In this document: piece after piece, positions 9,601 through 16,634 of the stretch | How the letters are laid out: the number at the start of each line of letters is the position of its first letter | Numbering within the stretch: the stretch's first letter is position 1 | NCBI GenBank assembly: GCA_027490725.1 | Contig: JAIXXN010000001.1 | Span: 1-64,000 of the forward strand | Reading direction: 5' to 3' | Source: Oxalobacteraceae bacterium | GTDB lineage: Bacteria > Pseudomonadota > Gammaproteobacteria > Burkholderiales > Burkholderiaceae_D | DNA length: 64,000 nucleotides | Notes under the pieces: model-generated | What the model was told of the DNA's origin: nothing | Database searches by the model: none | The model's input: the letters and a program-made list of their open reading frames with translations, nothing else | Program-made: the position numbers and the translations under genes

Positions 9601-10962
9601 GATATCGTGGCGCTGAAAACCAGCACCATCGCTGCCCTGAAGTCGGCCCAGGTCGCCGCACTGACGACCAATCAGCTGAGCAACCTCGGCACTGGTCAGA
9701 TCGTGGCCCTGAGCACCGCCAATCTGGCGAATGCCCTGAGCACTAGCCAGGCTGCGGCACTGACCACGGTGCAGGCTTCGGTACTCACCTCCGGTCAGGT
9801 GGCTGCGCTCTCGACCGATGCCCTGGCAGCACTGGGTACCGACGAAGTGGCGGTACTGAAAACGGCGGCCATCGCCAGTCTGAAAACGGTGCAGGTGTCG
9901 GCGCTGACGACTAACCAGATCGTCAGTCTGTCGAGTGGCCAGGTGGCTGCGCTGACCAGTAATCAGGTGAAAGCCCTGACGACCGACCAACTGCAGGCAC
10001 TGGAAACCCAGGATCTGGTGGGTCTGCGTACGGGCGCCATCGCCGGTCTGAGCACCGACCAGATCAGCAAGCTGACCACCAACCAGATCGCGGCGATGAC
10101 CAGCGCCCAGGTATGCGCCATCAACAGCGCCCAGGTACCGGGCCTGACGACGGCACAGATCGCTGCCCTGTCCTCGCCACTCGGTACGCCGCTGGTGCTG
10201 GACCTGAACGGCGATGGCATCAGCACCCTCAACCTGGCAGCGGGTGTCACATTCGACTTGCTGGCGACCGGTAACAAGGCCGCGACGGGCTGGGTGGGTG
10301 GCGGTGATGGTCTGCTGGCACTGGATCGTAACGGCGACGGCACGATTAACGATGGTAGCGAGCTGTTTGGCGCGGCCACCACGCTGGCCAACGGTCAGAA
10401 GGCCGACACCGGTTACACCGCGCTGGCCGATCTCGACAGCAATAAGGATGGCGCGGTCGATGCCAAGGATAGTACCTTTGCCCAGCTGAAAGTCTGGGTC
10501 GACGGTAACGCCGATGGTGTCAGCCAGGCCGACGAGCTGAAGTCGCTGGATCAGCTGGGTATTACCAAGCTGAACCTGAACGCCAAGCAGGATGTGTCCT
10601 ACAACAACGGCAACATCGTCGGTCTGACCTCGACCTTCGAGACTAGCGACGGTAGCAGCCATGCGGCAGCCGACGTCTGGTTCCAGATGAGTGCAGTCGC
10701 ACCGGCGGCCAGCCTGAGCGCCTCTGTCAGCAAACTGAGCGATGCGCTGTCCGGCTTCGACAGTGCGGCCTCGGCAGCGGTCAGCGCCAAGCTTGAAGTA
10801 CCGGGTGCAGTCGCCTCCGGTGCGGCAGCCCTGGCTGGCGCCCTGAAGGATTACTCGGCAGCCCAGCTGACGGCCAGCACCGCCCTCAGTGGCAGCGACG
10901 AAACGCTGCGACTGAAGGCTCTGCAGAGCACCGCCAGCCATGGCATCCTGGTAGCAAAATAA
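3685..10962 (+). CDS. Giant octapeptide-repeat protein 2 (2425 residues), type I secretion substrate candidate
   Basis: About 270 octads of consensus [ST]T-x-Q-[IV]-x-A-L run from near the N-terminus to about base 10170, then the acidic calcium-loop module follows (DLNGDGIST, DRNGDGTINDGSELF, DSNKDGAVDAKDSTF, DGNADGVSQADEL) and a tail with SDETLRLKALQS shared with giant protein 1. I chose the ATG at 3685 because AAGGAG at 3672-3677 is 7 nt upstream; the in-frame ATG at 3679 would be only 1 nt from it. There is no N-terminal signal peptide, as expected for type I export. Acidic/basic marker pairs such as ETDDIGAL-KT recur in blocks of 10, 10 and 7 octads. One octad per super-repeat is expanded to nine residues (for example STANIAQAL). 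Only one Cys was noticed. The gene ends at a strong terminator and is followed by the ABC exporter. Function unknown; a long, possibly glycosylated surface fibre is my inference. Confidence 0.9.
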   Translation: MSIVTSMSTDQIAALSTDAIALLATADVAALNSAQFGALTTDQITALTTSHMQVLTTRELGQGLTTNQVVAFSTAQVAILSSTQVAAMASDSLVALETDDFAALKTSTVAGLTTLQMSALTTNQVVALTNGQAAALTSRQIVALSTDGVAAIETADLVALKTAVINALNTHQMAALTTDQAANLTTGQMAALSTRMLASGLTTDQVVAMTSTQLATLSSSQFAVLGTDTVAAIETVDIAALKTGIIASLKTAQVAALTTNQFSNMGTAQVLALSTAALGAVTSDQVVALSTTQAAVLTSSQLVALSTDNIAVMETDDIAALKTSTIAGMSTKQAQALTTNQVVALSSGQIAALNSAQIIAMGSDSVVAIETDDIGALKTNTFSAMTSAEVAALTTDQITALKTGQIAALTTANIAQALTTNQVVALSSAQFGALSTLQFGALATDNVAAIETDDLSSLRTNMIAALKSAQLAALTTNQFSNLTNNQILAITTANMAQLTSNQIVALTTGQAAVLTSGQIVALSTDNTAALETDDIAALKTSTIAGLSTKQAQALTTNQVVALGSAQVAALNSAQVVAMGSDSIVAIETDDIGALKTNAFNAMTSAEVAALTTDQIGALKTGQIAALSTANIAQALTTNHIVAMNSNQFGALSTLQFSALATDSIAAIETADVVGLRTAIIASLKTAQLAALTTNQLSNLTTGQVLAITTANMAQLTSAQVVALSTDQASVLTSAQVVALSTDNIQALETDDIAVLKTSSIAGMSTKQAQALTTKQVVALGSGQIAALSSGQVIAMGSDSIVAIETDDIGALKTNAFGAMTSAEVTALTTDQITALKTGQIAALSTANIAQALTTNQIVAMSSSQFGALSTLQFGALATDSIAAIETADIVGLRTAIIASLKTAQLAALTTNQLSNLTTGQILAITSANMAQLTSDQVVALSTDQASVLTSAQVVALSTDNVQALETDDIAVLKTSSIAGMSTKQAQALTTKQVVALGSAQIAALSSAQVIAMGSDSVVAIETDDIGALKTNAFGAMTSAEVNALTTDQITALKTGQIAALSTANIAQALTTNQIVAMSSNQFGALSTLQFGALATDAIAAIETADVVGLRTAIIASLKTAQLAALTTNQLSNLTTGQVLAITTANMAQLTSDQVVALSTDQASVLTSAQVVALSTDNVQALETDDIAVLKTSSIAGMSTKQAQALTTKQVVALSSNQIGALNSAQVIAMGSDSIVAIETDDIGALKTAAFAAMTSAEVAALTTDQITALKTAQVAALRTANIAQALTTNQIVAMSSNQFGALNTQQFAALATESIAAIETEDVVGLRTSIIAALKSSQLAALTTNQLSNLTTGQVLAITTANMASLTSDQVVALSTSQAAVLTSSQAIALSTDNIAAMETDDLAALKTSTIAGLGTKQAQALTTNQVVALSSGQIAALNSAQVIALGSDSIVAIETDDIGALKTNAFGAMTSAEVAALTTDQITALKTGQVAALSTANIAQALTTKQIVAMSSNQFGALSTLQFGALATDSIAAIETADIVGLRTAIIASLKTVQLAALTTNQLSNLTTGQVLAITTANMAQMTSDQIVALSTDQASVLSSAQVVALTTDNVQALETDDIAVLKTSSIAGMSTKQAQALTTKQIVALGSNQIAALSSAQVIAMGSDSVVAIETDDIGALKTSAFAAMTSAEVTALTTDQITALKTSHMAAMSTANIAQALTTNQIVALSSAQLGVLTTLQFAALASDNVAAIETGDLAGLKTNVIAALKTVQLAALTTDQLSNLTTGQVAALSTASMSALTSNQVVALSTQQASVLSSTQAVALSTDNLAALETDDIAVLKTSVVAALQTKHVAALTTNQIVALSTTQAAALTSLQLGALGTDSVVALETADLAVLKTSALSGLRSAQMNALTTDQITALTTGQMAALSTANLADGLTTAQTVALSSAQLYVLSTGQFGVLSTDNVAAIETDDIVALKTSTIAALKSAQVAALTTNQLSNLGTGQIVALSTANLANALSTSQAAALTTVQASVLTSGQVAALSTDALAALGTDEVAVLKTAAIASLKTVQVSALTTNQIVSLSSGQVAALTSNQVKALTTDQLQALETQDLVGLRTGAIAGLSTDQISKLTTNQIAAMTSAQVCAINSAQVPGLTTAQIAALSSPLGTPLVLDLNGDGISTLNLAAGVTFDLLATGNKAATGWVGGGDGLLALDRNGDGTINDGSELFGAATTLANGQKADTGYTALADLDSNKDGAVDAKDSTFAQLKVWVDGNADGVSQADELKSLDQLGITKLNLNAKQDVSYNNGNIVGLTSTFETSDGSSHAAADVWFQMSAVAPAASLSASVSKLSDALSGFDSAASAAVSAKLEVPGAVASGAAALAGALKDYSAAQLTASTALSGSDETLRLKALQSTASHGILVAK
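4261..9468 (+). repeat. Eight tandem 651-bp super-repeats inside giant gene 2
   Basis: The nine-residue octad variant starts at 4261, 4912, 8818 and 9469, which are multiples of 651 bp apart. An independent marker (ATGGGTAGCGATTC and variants) falls at 4765, 5416, 6067, 6718, 7369, 8020, 8671 and 9322, again exactly 651 bp apart. Each unit is 217 residues: 26 octads plus one nonad. The preceding nonad starts at 3850, only 411 bp earlier, so the array begins with a shorter 17-unit period. Confidence 0.95.
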
Positions 10963-11000
10963 GCCCGGGCCGGCGCAAGCCGGCCAGCGCTGCAAGCGAA

Positions 11001-11031
11001 CGGCAAGACTGCGGTCTTGCCGTTTTTTTTT
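11001..11031 (+). terminator. Rho-independent terminator after giant gene 2
   Basis: CGGCAAGAC (11001-11009) pairs perfectly with GTCTTGCCG (11014-11022) around a 4-nt loop and is followed by nine T residues. It lies 38 bp after the stop codon of giant gene 2 and separates it from the exporter genes. Confidence 0.93.
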
Positions 11032-11293
11032 CGCCCGTTTTTTTCGCCACCCGGACGCCGGCCTGCGCTTGCAAGCCGCATGGCGCGGTGTTTCAAGCCG
11101 CAAACAGCATGACTATTTGCCCTTTGTTCCGATGCTGCAAAGCATGATTAAACGCGCCTGCAGCGGGCTGCCTGAGTTAGAATCCCTGAGCAAGCTTTGG
11201 TACTGCGTTACCGCAAGCTTTTTCGCTATTGGACAATCACAAAGGGTGAGCATTGACGTTGCTCCCGCAATGCCAGGCATCGGTCTCCATAAC
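11032..11293 (+). other. Gap before the exporter operon
   Basis: The frame of the exporter is open back to an ATG at 11069, but that extension has no exporter homology visible and no ribosome binding site. The stretch probably contains the exporter promoter; I could not pick a convincing -35/-10 pair. A second T-rich run (CCCGTTTTTTTCGCC) follows the terminator. Confidence 0.4.
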
Positions 11294-13444
11294 ATGCACG
11301 ATAAATATCCCCATACCGCGATCCAGTGCCTGACCGCGATCGCCCAGCACCACGGGCTGCAGATCAACCCCGAGCGGCTGATCGACGACTACGCACTGCG
11401 CGCCGAAGAGCCGGGCGATGGCGCCCTGCTGCGGATTGCCGCCGACATTGGCCTGAAAGCCAAGGCCGATAAGCTGAACTGGTCGCGTCTGATGGCGCAG
11501 GGCGGTGTATTCCCGCTGATGGCGCGTTTGCTGAATGGTCAGATGGTGATCGTGGTCGGTGCCCGTCCCGGCGAGAACGGTGCCGAAGATCAGGTAGCGG
11601 TGCTCGATCCGATCACCCCGAATGCCAGCGTGGTGCTGCAGACCCGCAGCGCCTTTAGCGCGCAGTGGGGCGGCGCGGTGTTCTTTGTGAAACGCCAGCA
11701 CAAGCTTAGTGACCCAAACCAGCCGTTCGGTCTGCGCTGGTTCATCCCCGAAATTCTGCAGCAGCGTTCCGCCTTCCGCGACATCTTCATCGCCGCCGTG
11801 GCGATGCAGTTGCTGGCCATGGCCTCGCCGATATTCTTCCAGCTGGTGATCGATAAGGTACTCACGCACCAGAGCATTACCACCCTGAGCGTGCTGGCGG
11901 TCGGGATTGTGCTGGCCCTGCTGTTCGATGCCGCTTTCGGCTTCCTGCGCCAGACCCTGACGCTGGCTGCCAGTAACAAGATCGATATGCGCCTGACCCG
12001 GCGCACCTTCAGCCATCTGCTGTCGCTGCCCATCGACTTTTTCGAAACCACCAGCGCCGGGGTCGTGACGCGCCACATGCAGCAGCTGGAAAAAATCCGC
12101 AGCTTCCTCACCGGCCGCCTGTTCTTCACCGCACTCGACCTGATTTCGCTGGCCGTCTTCATTCCGATTCTGTTCGCATATTCCTTCAAACTGGCGATGG
12201 TCGTGCTGGCGTTTGCGATCATGATTGCCGGCGTGGTGATGGCCATGGTGCCGACCTTCCAGCGCCGCCTGAATGCGCTGTATGCGGCCGAAGGCCAGCG
12301 TCAGGCCATGCTGGTCGAAACCATCCACGGCATGCGTACCGTGAAGGCACTGGCGATCGAGCCGGGTCAGCGTCGCATCTGGGACCAGCGCTCGGCCGAA
12401 GCGATTACTATGCATTTCCGGGTCGGGCAGATTTCCATCGCCGGGAATGCCGTCACCGACTTCCTCGGCAAGCTGATGCCGGTTACTCTGATCGTGCTGG
12501 GCGCGCAGGATGTGTTCGACCAGACGCTCTCGGTGGGCGCGCTGATTGCCTTCCAGATGCTGTCGGGCCGCGTCACGGGACCGCTGATTTCCATCGTCGG
12601 GCTGGTCAATGAATACCAGGAAACCGCGCTGTCGGTACGCATGCTGGGCGAGGTGATGAACCGCGCGCCGGAAGGGCGTGCCGGGGCGAATGGCCTGCGC
12701 CCGATCCTGAAGGGTGATATCAGCTTTGACGAAGTGACGTTCCGCTACCCGGGCGCGCAGGCGATGGCACTCAACAAGGCCAGCTTTACCATCGAGACCG
12801 GCACCGTGGTCGGCATCGTCGGACGCAGCGGTTCGGGCAAGACCACGCTGACCAAACTGATCCAGGGACTGTACAACGTGCAGGAAGGGATTGTGCGTTT
12901 CGACGGACTGGATGCGCGCGAAATCGAATTGTCGCATCTACGCCGCCAGATCGGCGTGGTCTTGCAGGAGAACTTCCTGTTCCGCGGTACGGTGCGCGAC
13001 AACCTGTCGGCGGCCAAGCCTGACGCCAGCTTCGAAGAACTGGTGGCGGCAGCGGACGCGGCCGGCGCTAGCGAATTCATCGAGCGGATGCCGATGGGCT
13101 ACGACACCATGCTGGAAGAGAATGCCTCGAATCTGTCCGGTGGCCAGAAACAGCGGCTATCGATTGCCCGTACGCTGGTGGCCAAGCCGCGCATTCTGAT
13201 TCTGGACGAAGCGGCCAGTGCGCTGGATCCTGAAAGCGAAGCCATCTTTATCCATAATCTGAGCCGTATCGCAGTGGGCCGTACCGTGATTATGATTTCC
13301 CACCGGCTCTCGACGCTGGTGAATGCCGACAAAATCATGGTCATGCATCAGGGTCGCCTGATGGATAGTGGCCGCCATGCCGAACTGCTTACTCGAAGCG
13401 AAACTTACCAGCACCTATGGAACCAGCAAACCAGTCACCTGTAA
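11294..13444 (+). CDS. HlyB-like type I secretion ABC transporter with C39-like (peptidase-dead) domain
   Basis: Inner-membrane exporter of about 716 residues. Residues 1-135 match the C39-like domain of HlyB-type transporters. At the position of the catalytic Cys of true C39 peptidases (DCG in the family) the sequence reads HTAIQCL, so the catalytic Cys appears to be Thr; a chaperone-like rather than leader-cutting role is expected. A membrane domain follows (about 160-440). The ATPase domain has Walker A GRSGSGKTT near residue 511, signature LSGGQKQRLS near 613 and Walker B ILILDEA near 634. Start choice is uncertain: the ATG at 11294 fits the family length, but GTG at 11246 and ATG at 11270 are in frame and none has a strong ribosome binding site. 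The adaptor gene overlaps its end by 28 bp. Likely substrates are the giant repeat proteins. Confidence 0.92.
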   Translation: MHDKYPHTAIQCLTAIAQHHGLQINPERLIDDYALRAEEPGDGALLRIAADIGLKAKADKLNWSRLMAQGGVFPLMARLLNGQMVIVVGARPGENGAEDQVAVLDPITPNASVVLQTRSAFSAQWGGAVFFVKRQHKLSDPNQPFGLRWFIPEILQQRSAFRDIFIAAVAMQLLAMASPIFFQLVIDKVLTHQSITTLSVLAVGIVLALLFDAAFGFLRQTLTLAASNKIDMRLTRRTFSHLLSLPIDFFETTSAGVVTRHMQQLEKIRSFLTGRLFFTALDLISLAVFIPILFAYSFKLAMVVLAFAIMIAGVVMAMVPTFQRRLNALYAAEGQRQAMLVETIHGMRTVKALAIEPGQRRIWDQRSAEAITMHFRVGQISIAGNAVTDFLGKLMPVTLIVLGAQDVFDQTLSVGALIAFQMLSGRVTGPLISIVGLVNEYQETALSVRMLGEVMNRAPEGRAGANGLRPILKGDISFDEVTFRYPGAQAMALNKASFTIETGTVVGIVGRSGSGKTTLTKLIQGLYNVQEGIVRFDGLDAREIELSHLRRQIGVVLQENFLFRGTVRDNLSAAKPDASFEELVAAADAAGASEFIERMPMGYDTMLEENASNLSGGQKQRLSIARTLVAKPRILILDEAASALDPESEAIFIHNLSRIAVGRTVIMISHRLSTLVNADKIMVMHQGRLMDSGRHAELLTRSETYQHLWNQQTSHL

Positions 13445-14784
13445 AAGGCTCGCGTCCACTCAAGGACGAGACCGAAATCGAATTCCTGCCCGATGCCGAT
13501 GCCATCGAACGGGGGCCGTTGCCCCGTTCGGTGCGGATTATCCTGCATGTGCTGCTGGCCGCCTTCGCCACCTTCATACTGTGGGCCTGTCTGTCGCATG
13601 TGCCGAAGGTGGTTACGGCGCGCGGCCGGCTGGTTAATCCGCTGCCGAACATCGTGGTGCAGCCGCTCGATACCTCCATCATCCAGCGCATCGACGTGCG
13701 CGTCGGGCAGGTGGTGCACAAGGGCGATGTGCTGGCCATGCTGGACCCGACCTTCACCCAGGCCGACGAGGCGCAACTGCGCACTCGCCTGCAGAGTCTG
13801 GATACCCAGACCGATAGCCTGCGCGCCGAACTGGCCGGCAAGGCTGGCGCGGTACCGGCTGCCGGTAGCAGCGCCGATAGTCTATTGCAGGCGCAACTGG
13901 CGAGCGAGCGCCGCCTCAATTTCGAGGCGCAGAAGAACAAGATGGAGCAGAACATTGCGCGCCTGCAGGCCGGGCTCGATACCAACCAGCGCGATCAGGT
14001 GATTCTGGCCCAGCGCGTGAAATCGCTGCGCGAAGTGGAAGCCATGCAGGAACAGCTGGTGTCGGAACAGTTCGGCGCCAAGATGCATTTGCTGGAAGCG
14101 CGCGACCGCCGTCTCGAAGTCGAGCGCGACATGATGTTGCAGAAGAACCGCGCGCTGGAAATGCAGCGCGAACTGGCCGCTGCGCAGGCCGAACGGGCCG
14201 CTTTCGATAAAAGCTGGCGCCAGAAAGCCATGGAAGATCTGCTTAGTGCCAGCCGCGACCGTGACGGCGTCAACGAACAGCTGACCAAGGCCGACAAGCG
14301 GCGCCGTATGGTGCAGATCGTGGCACCGGCCGATGGCGTGGTGCTGGAAATTGCCAAGTTGTCGGTGGGCTCCATCGTGCGCGAAGCGGAACCGCTGTTT
14401 ACGCTGGTGCCACTGAGCGCCGAAATGGAAGCAGAAGTGCAGATCGACTCGCTCGACATCGGCTACATCAAGGCCGGTGACAAGGTGCAGGTCAAGATCG
14501 ATGCCTACAATTTCCAGGAGCACGGCATGCTCGACGGTACTGTGCGCACCATCAGTTCCGACGCCTTCAAGCGCGATGCGGCGGCCCAGGGACAGGGGCT
14601 GGATGCCTATTATCTGGCGCGTATCCCCTACGGTAAGGTGACGCTGCGCAAGATGGCGCCGGGCGCCCGGCTGTTGCCGGGCATGACCCTGTCGGCCGAA
14701 ATTCTGGTGGGCCAGCGCACCGTGATGTCCTACCTGCTGTGGCCACTGACCAAGGCGCTCGACGAATCGATGCGCGAACCCTGA
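13417..14784 (+). CDS. HlyD-family membrane fusion protein of the type I exporter
   Basis: Periplasmic adaptor of 455 residues linking the ABC exporter to an outer-membrane TolC-type channel. A short cytosolic N-terminus (including PLPRSVR) precedes a single membrane segment at about 38-58 (IILHVLLAAFATFILWA). A lipoyl/barrel half follows (VVQPLDTSIIQRIDVRVGQ), then a long coiled-coil region rich in Gln, Arg and Glu (about 110-290), and the return barrel (VAPADGVVLEIAKLSVG). The start codon lies inside the end of the ABC gene, which points to translational coupling. No TolC-like outer-membrane gene is in the window, so that partner must be encoded elsewhere. Confidence 0.93.
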   Translation: MEPANQSPVKGSRPLKDETEIEFLPDADAIERGPLPRSVRIILHVLLAAFATFILWACLSHVPKVVTARGRLVNPLPNIVVQPLDTSIIQRIDVRVGQVVHKGDVLAMLDPTFTQADEAQLRTRLQSLDTQTDSLRAELAGKAGAVPAAGSSADSLLQAQLASERRLNFEAQKNKMEQNIARLQAGLDTNQRDQVILAQRVKSLREVEAMQEQLVSEQFGAKMHLLEARDRRLEVERDMMLQKNRALEMQRELAAAQAERAAFDKSWRQKAMEDLLSASRDRDGVNEQLTKADKRRRMVQIVAPADGVVLEIAKLSVGSIVREAEPLFTLVPLSAEMEAEVQIDSLDIGYIKAGDKVQVKIDAYNFQEHGMLDGTVRTISSDAFKRDAAAQGQGLDAYYLARIPYGKVTLRKMAPGARLLPGMTLSAEILVGQRTVMSYLLWPLTKALDESMREP

Positions 14785-14838
14785 CGCGGCCAGCACGCTG
14801 CGTCGCGCCTGCCATTCCCGAACTGTGGAGTCCGTAAC

Positions 14839-15627
14839 ATGCTGTTTACCATCATTATCGCCACCCATGACCGGCCGCTCTTACTCAAGCGTACCCTGCA
14901 GTCCCTGATCGCGCAGACCTGTCAGGATTTCCGGGTGGTGGTGGTATCGGATTCGGCCTCCTACCTGCCGCCGTATCCGGAGCTGGCGGCGCTGGACGGG
15001 CGCTTCGTGTTCATGATCCGCAGCGGCCAGCCCGGTCCGGCCATCAGCCGCGATATGGGCATGGCAGTCGCGGATGGCGATTACTGGATCTTCCTCGATG
15101 ATGACGATACCTTCCGGCCCGGTCATCTGCAGGCACTCAAGCAGCGCCTGCAGCACCCCGGGCAGCCCCCGGAACTGCTGTTCTGCGATTTCCAGGTGCA
15201 ACAGGAAGACCGTACGGTGTCGCCACCGCTGGCGCTCGATTGCCAGTCCGTGTCGATTGCCGATGTCACCTTTGACAGCGTGTACGTGCGCAACCGCATC
15301 CCCAACAGCTGCGTGGCCTACCGGCGCGACGTGCTGGCCGGGGTGCACAATGACACCGAACTGATTATTTATGAAGACTGGGATTTCCTGCTCGCGGCCA
15401 TGGCCGGACGCAGCCTCGAGCATCTCGCCACGGATGGCGTGGTGATCCACAAGAGTGCTGCCACGGCGCCCGAGAATATGCGACGCGGTAATTCCCGTAA
15501 CGAGAATGTGCTACCGGTGATGCTGGTGCTCTACCAGCGCCACGCGGCACCGAATATGGCGACCCGGCTGGCGCGCCAGGCGCTGCTGGCGTCGGCCGGC
15601 GTAGTGCTCGACCTCAACCATTTCTAG
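14839..15627 (+). CDS. Family 2 glycosyltransferase
   Basis: A 262-residue GT-A fold transferase. It begins with the family-typical beta strand FTIIIATHDRP and has a donor/metal-binding cluster FLDDDDTF near residue 78 and an acceptor-side acidic patch IIYEDWDF. TGGAG lies about 10 nt upstream of the ATG. It follows the exporter adaptor by 54 bp on the same strand and converges on the minus-strand glycosylation operon, so it may be co-transcribed with the exporter and act on the exported proteins or on a surface glycan. The sugar and acceptor cannot be read from the sequence. Confidence 0.85.
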   Translation: MLFTIIIATHDRPLLLKRTLQSLIAQTCQDFRVVVVSDSASYLPPYPELAALDGRFVFMIRSGQPGPAISRDMGMAVADGDYWIFLDDDDTFRPGHLQALKQRLQHPGQPPELLFCDFQVQQEDRTVSPPLALDCQSVSIADVTFDSVYVRNRIPNSCVAYRRDVLAGVHNDTELIIYEDWDFLLAAMAGRSLEHLATDGVVIHKSAATAPENMRRGNSRNENVLPVMLVLYQRHAAPNMATRLARQALLASAGVVLDLNHF

Positions 15628-15647
15628 GCGGATCTAGGCCGCCTGTT

Positions 15648-16583
15648 TCAGGCGGTCTGGTCGGGGAAAAATGCGTCGGTTTCGCGCAGCATCTCTTCCA
15701 CCGCCAGACGGGCACGGTCCTGTTTTTCCAGCATATAGTCGAGTAGCAGGTGAGCGGTAGCGCGCGCCTGTGGCAGCTTCTCGAAGCCATACGCGACACC
15801 GCTGCGACTGGCCACCACCGGGCGCCATTCCTCTTCGCTGACACCTTCTTCCGGGATCACCACGGATTCGCAACCGCACAGCACCGCCAGTTCCGAGAAC
15901 AGGGTCCGCGAGTCATAACTGATGAAGGTCTTGATGCGTTTGAAGATGGCGGCAATCTGCGCATGCGACAGGTCGCGCGTCAGACGGATCGAATTATCCA
16001 GATCGTGCACGATGGGGCGTTCGCGGCCATCGCGGAACATATACGCGGTGCCGCTGCGTTCGCTGGCAGTGTTTTCCAGGTTGTACGTCTCCAGCGGGAA
16101 ATACAGAATTTCCAGCAAGTGCGGCGACATGCGCGAACCCGTCATGTGGAACTCTTTGGCGGCCGCCGAATAGCGGAAATACAGCTCGCCCGGCGAATAC
16201 GCGACATGGCCGGTGTGGAAGCCGGGGTCATGCAGGAACCAGCGCACCACATTTTTGGCCCGCAGGGGATTGCCGGAAATGATTTCCGGATAGATGGCGA
16301 TGTAATCATCGCTGTTGGCCAGCACCTGCAGATTCTCGCGATACACCGGCGAATTGAAATGGGGATTGGTCGGGAAGCTTGCCCGCAGCAGGTTCTGGGT
16401 TTCCATCTGGATGCGCGCCGCCACTTCGCCGATATTTAGGATGGTTGCCTCATGGCTGTAGAACAGCGGCAGCAGATAGGCTTCCCGGCCTGCCTCGTTG
16501 AGCAGGTGACAGAGCCGGTGCGAGACGATGGCGCCGCCCGACTTTTCGTTATAGGCGGCAGCAAAAATGATAAATTTTTTCAT
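15648..16583 (-). CDS. GT-B-like glycosyltransferase candidate (divergent)
   Basis: A 311-residue soluble protein starting MKKFIIFAAAYNEKSGG. The N-terminal Gly-Gly with a following helix (SGGAIVSHRLCHLLN) resembles the acceptor-side loop of GT-B enzymes. The C-terminal half carries FISYDSRTLFSELAVLCG followed by VVIPEEG, resembling their donor-binding region. I chose the ATG at 16583; an in-frame ATG at 16610 would add nine residues without a ribosome binding site. It is the last gene of the minus-strand sugar operon, 51 bp after the aminotransferase gene. The family assignment is from pattern only; another sugar-related role is possible. Confidence 0.5.
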   Translation of the reverse strand: MKKFIIFAAAYNEKSGGAIVSHRLCHLLNEAGREAYLLPLFYSHEATILNIGEVAARIQMETQNLLRASFPTNPHFNSPVYRENLQVLANSDDYIAIYPEIISGNPLRAKNVVRWFLHDPGFHTGHVAYSPGELYFRYSAAAKEFHMTGSRMSPHLLEILYFPLETYNLENTASERSGTAYMFRDGRERPIVHDLDNSIRLTRDLSHAQIAAIFKRIKTFISYDSRTLFSELAVLCGCESVVIPEEGVSEEEWRPVVASRSGVAYGFEKLPQARATAHLLLDYMLEKQDRARLAVEEMLRETDAFFPDQTA

Positions 16584-16634
16584 GGGTTCTCTGAGCGGCG
16601 CGAGCGCCATCGGGATGCAGTGGGGCGGCCGGGT

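Noticed and set aside
3685..10170. TAL-effector-like DNA-binding repeats
   Set aside because: Segments like LTTNQVVAL recall the start of TAL repeats, but the unit is 8 residues rather than about 34 and lacks the variable di-residue and nuclear features.
4741..11103. Open reading frame of about 2120 codons on the minus strand across giant gene 2
   Set aside because: The 24-bp repeat is a multiple of three, so one stop-free antisense frame stays open along the whole array. The translation is low-complexity His/Arg/Gly/Gln and matches no family.
11069..11293. N-terminal extension of the ABC exporter from the ATG at 11069
   Set aside because: No ribosome binding site, no homology pattern, and the C39-like domain normally starts at the protein N-terminus.
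15639..15655. Terminator between the convergent glycosyltransferase genes
   Set aside because: Only a 7-bp stem with a 3-nt loop and no T-run on either strand; kept only as a note.
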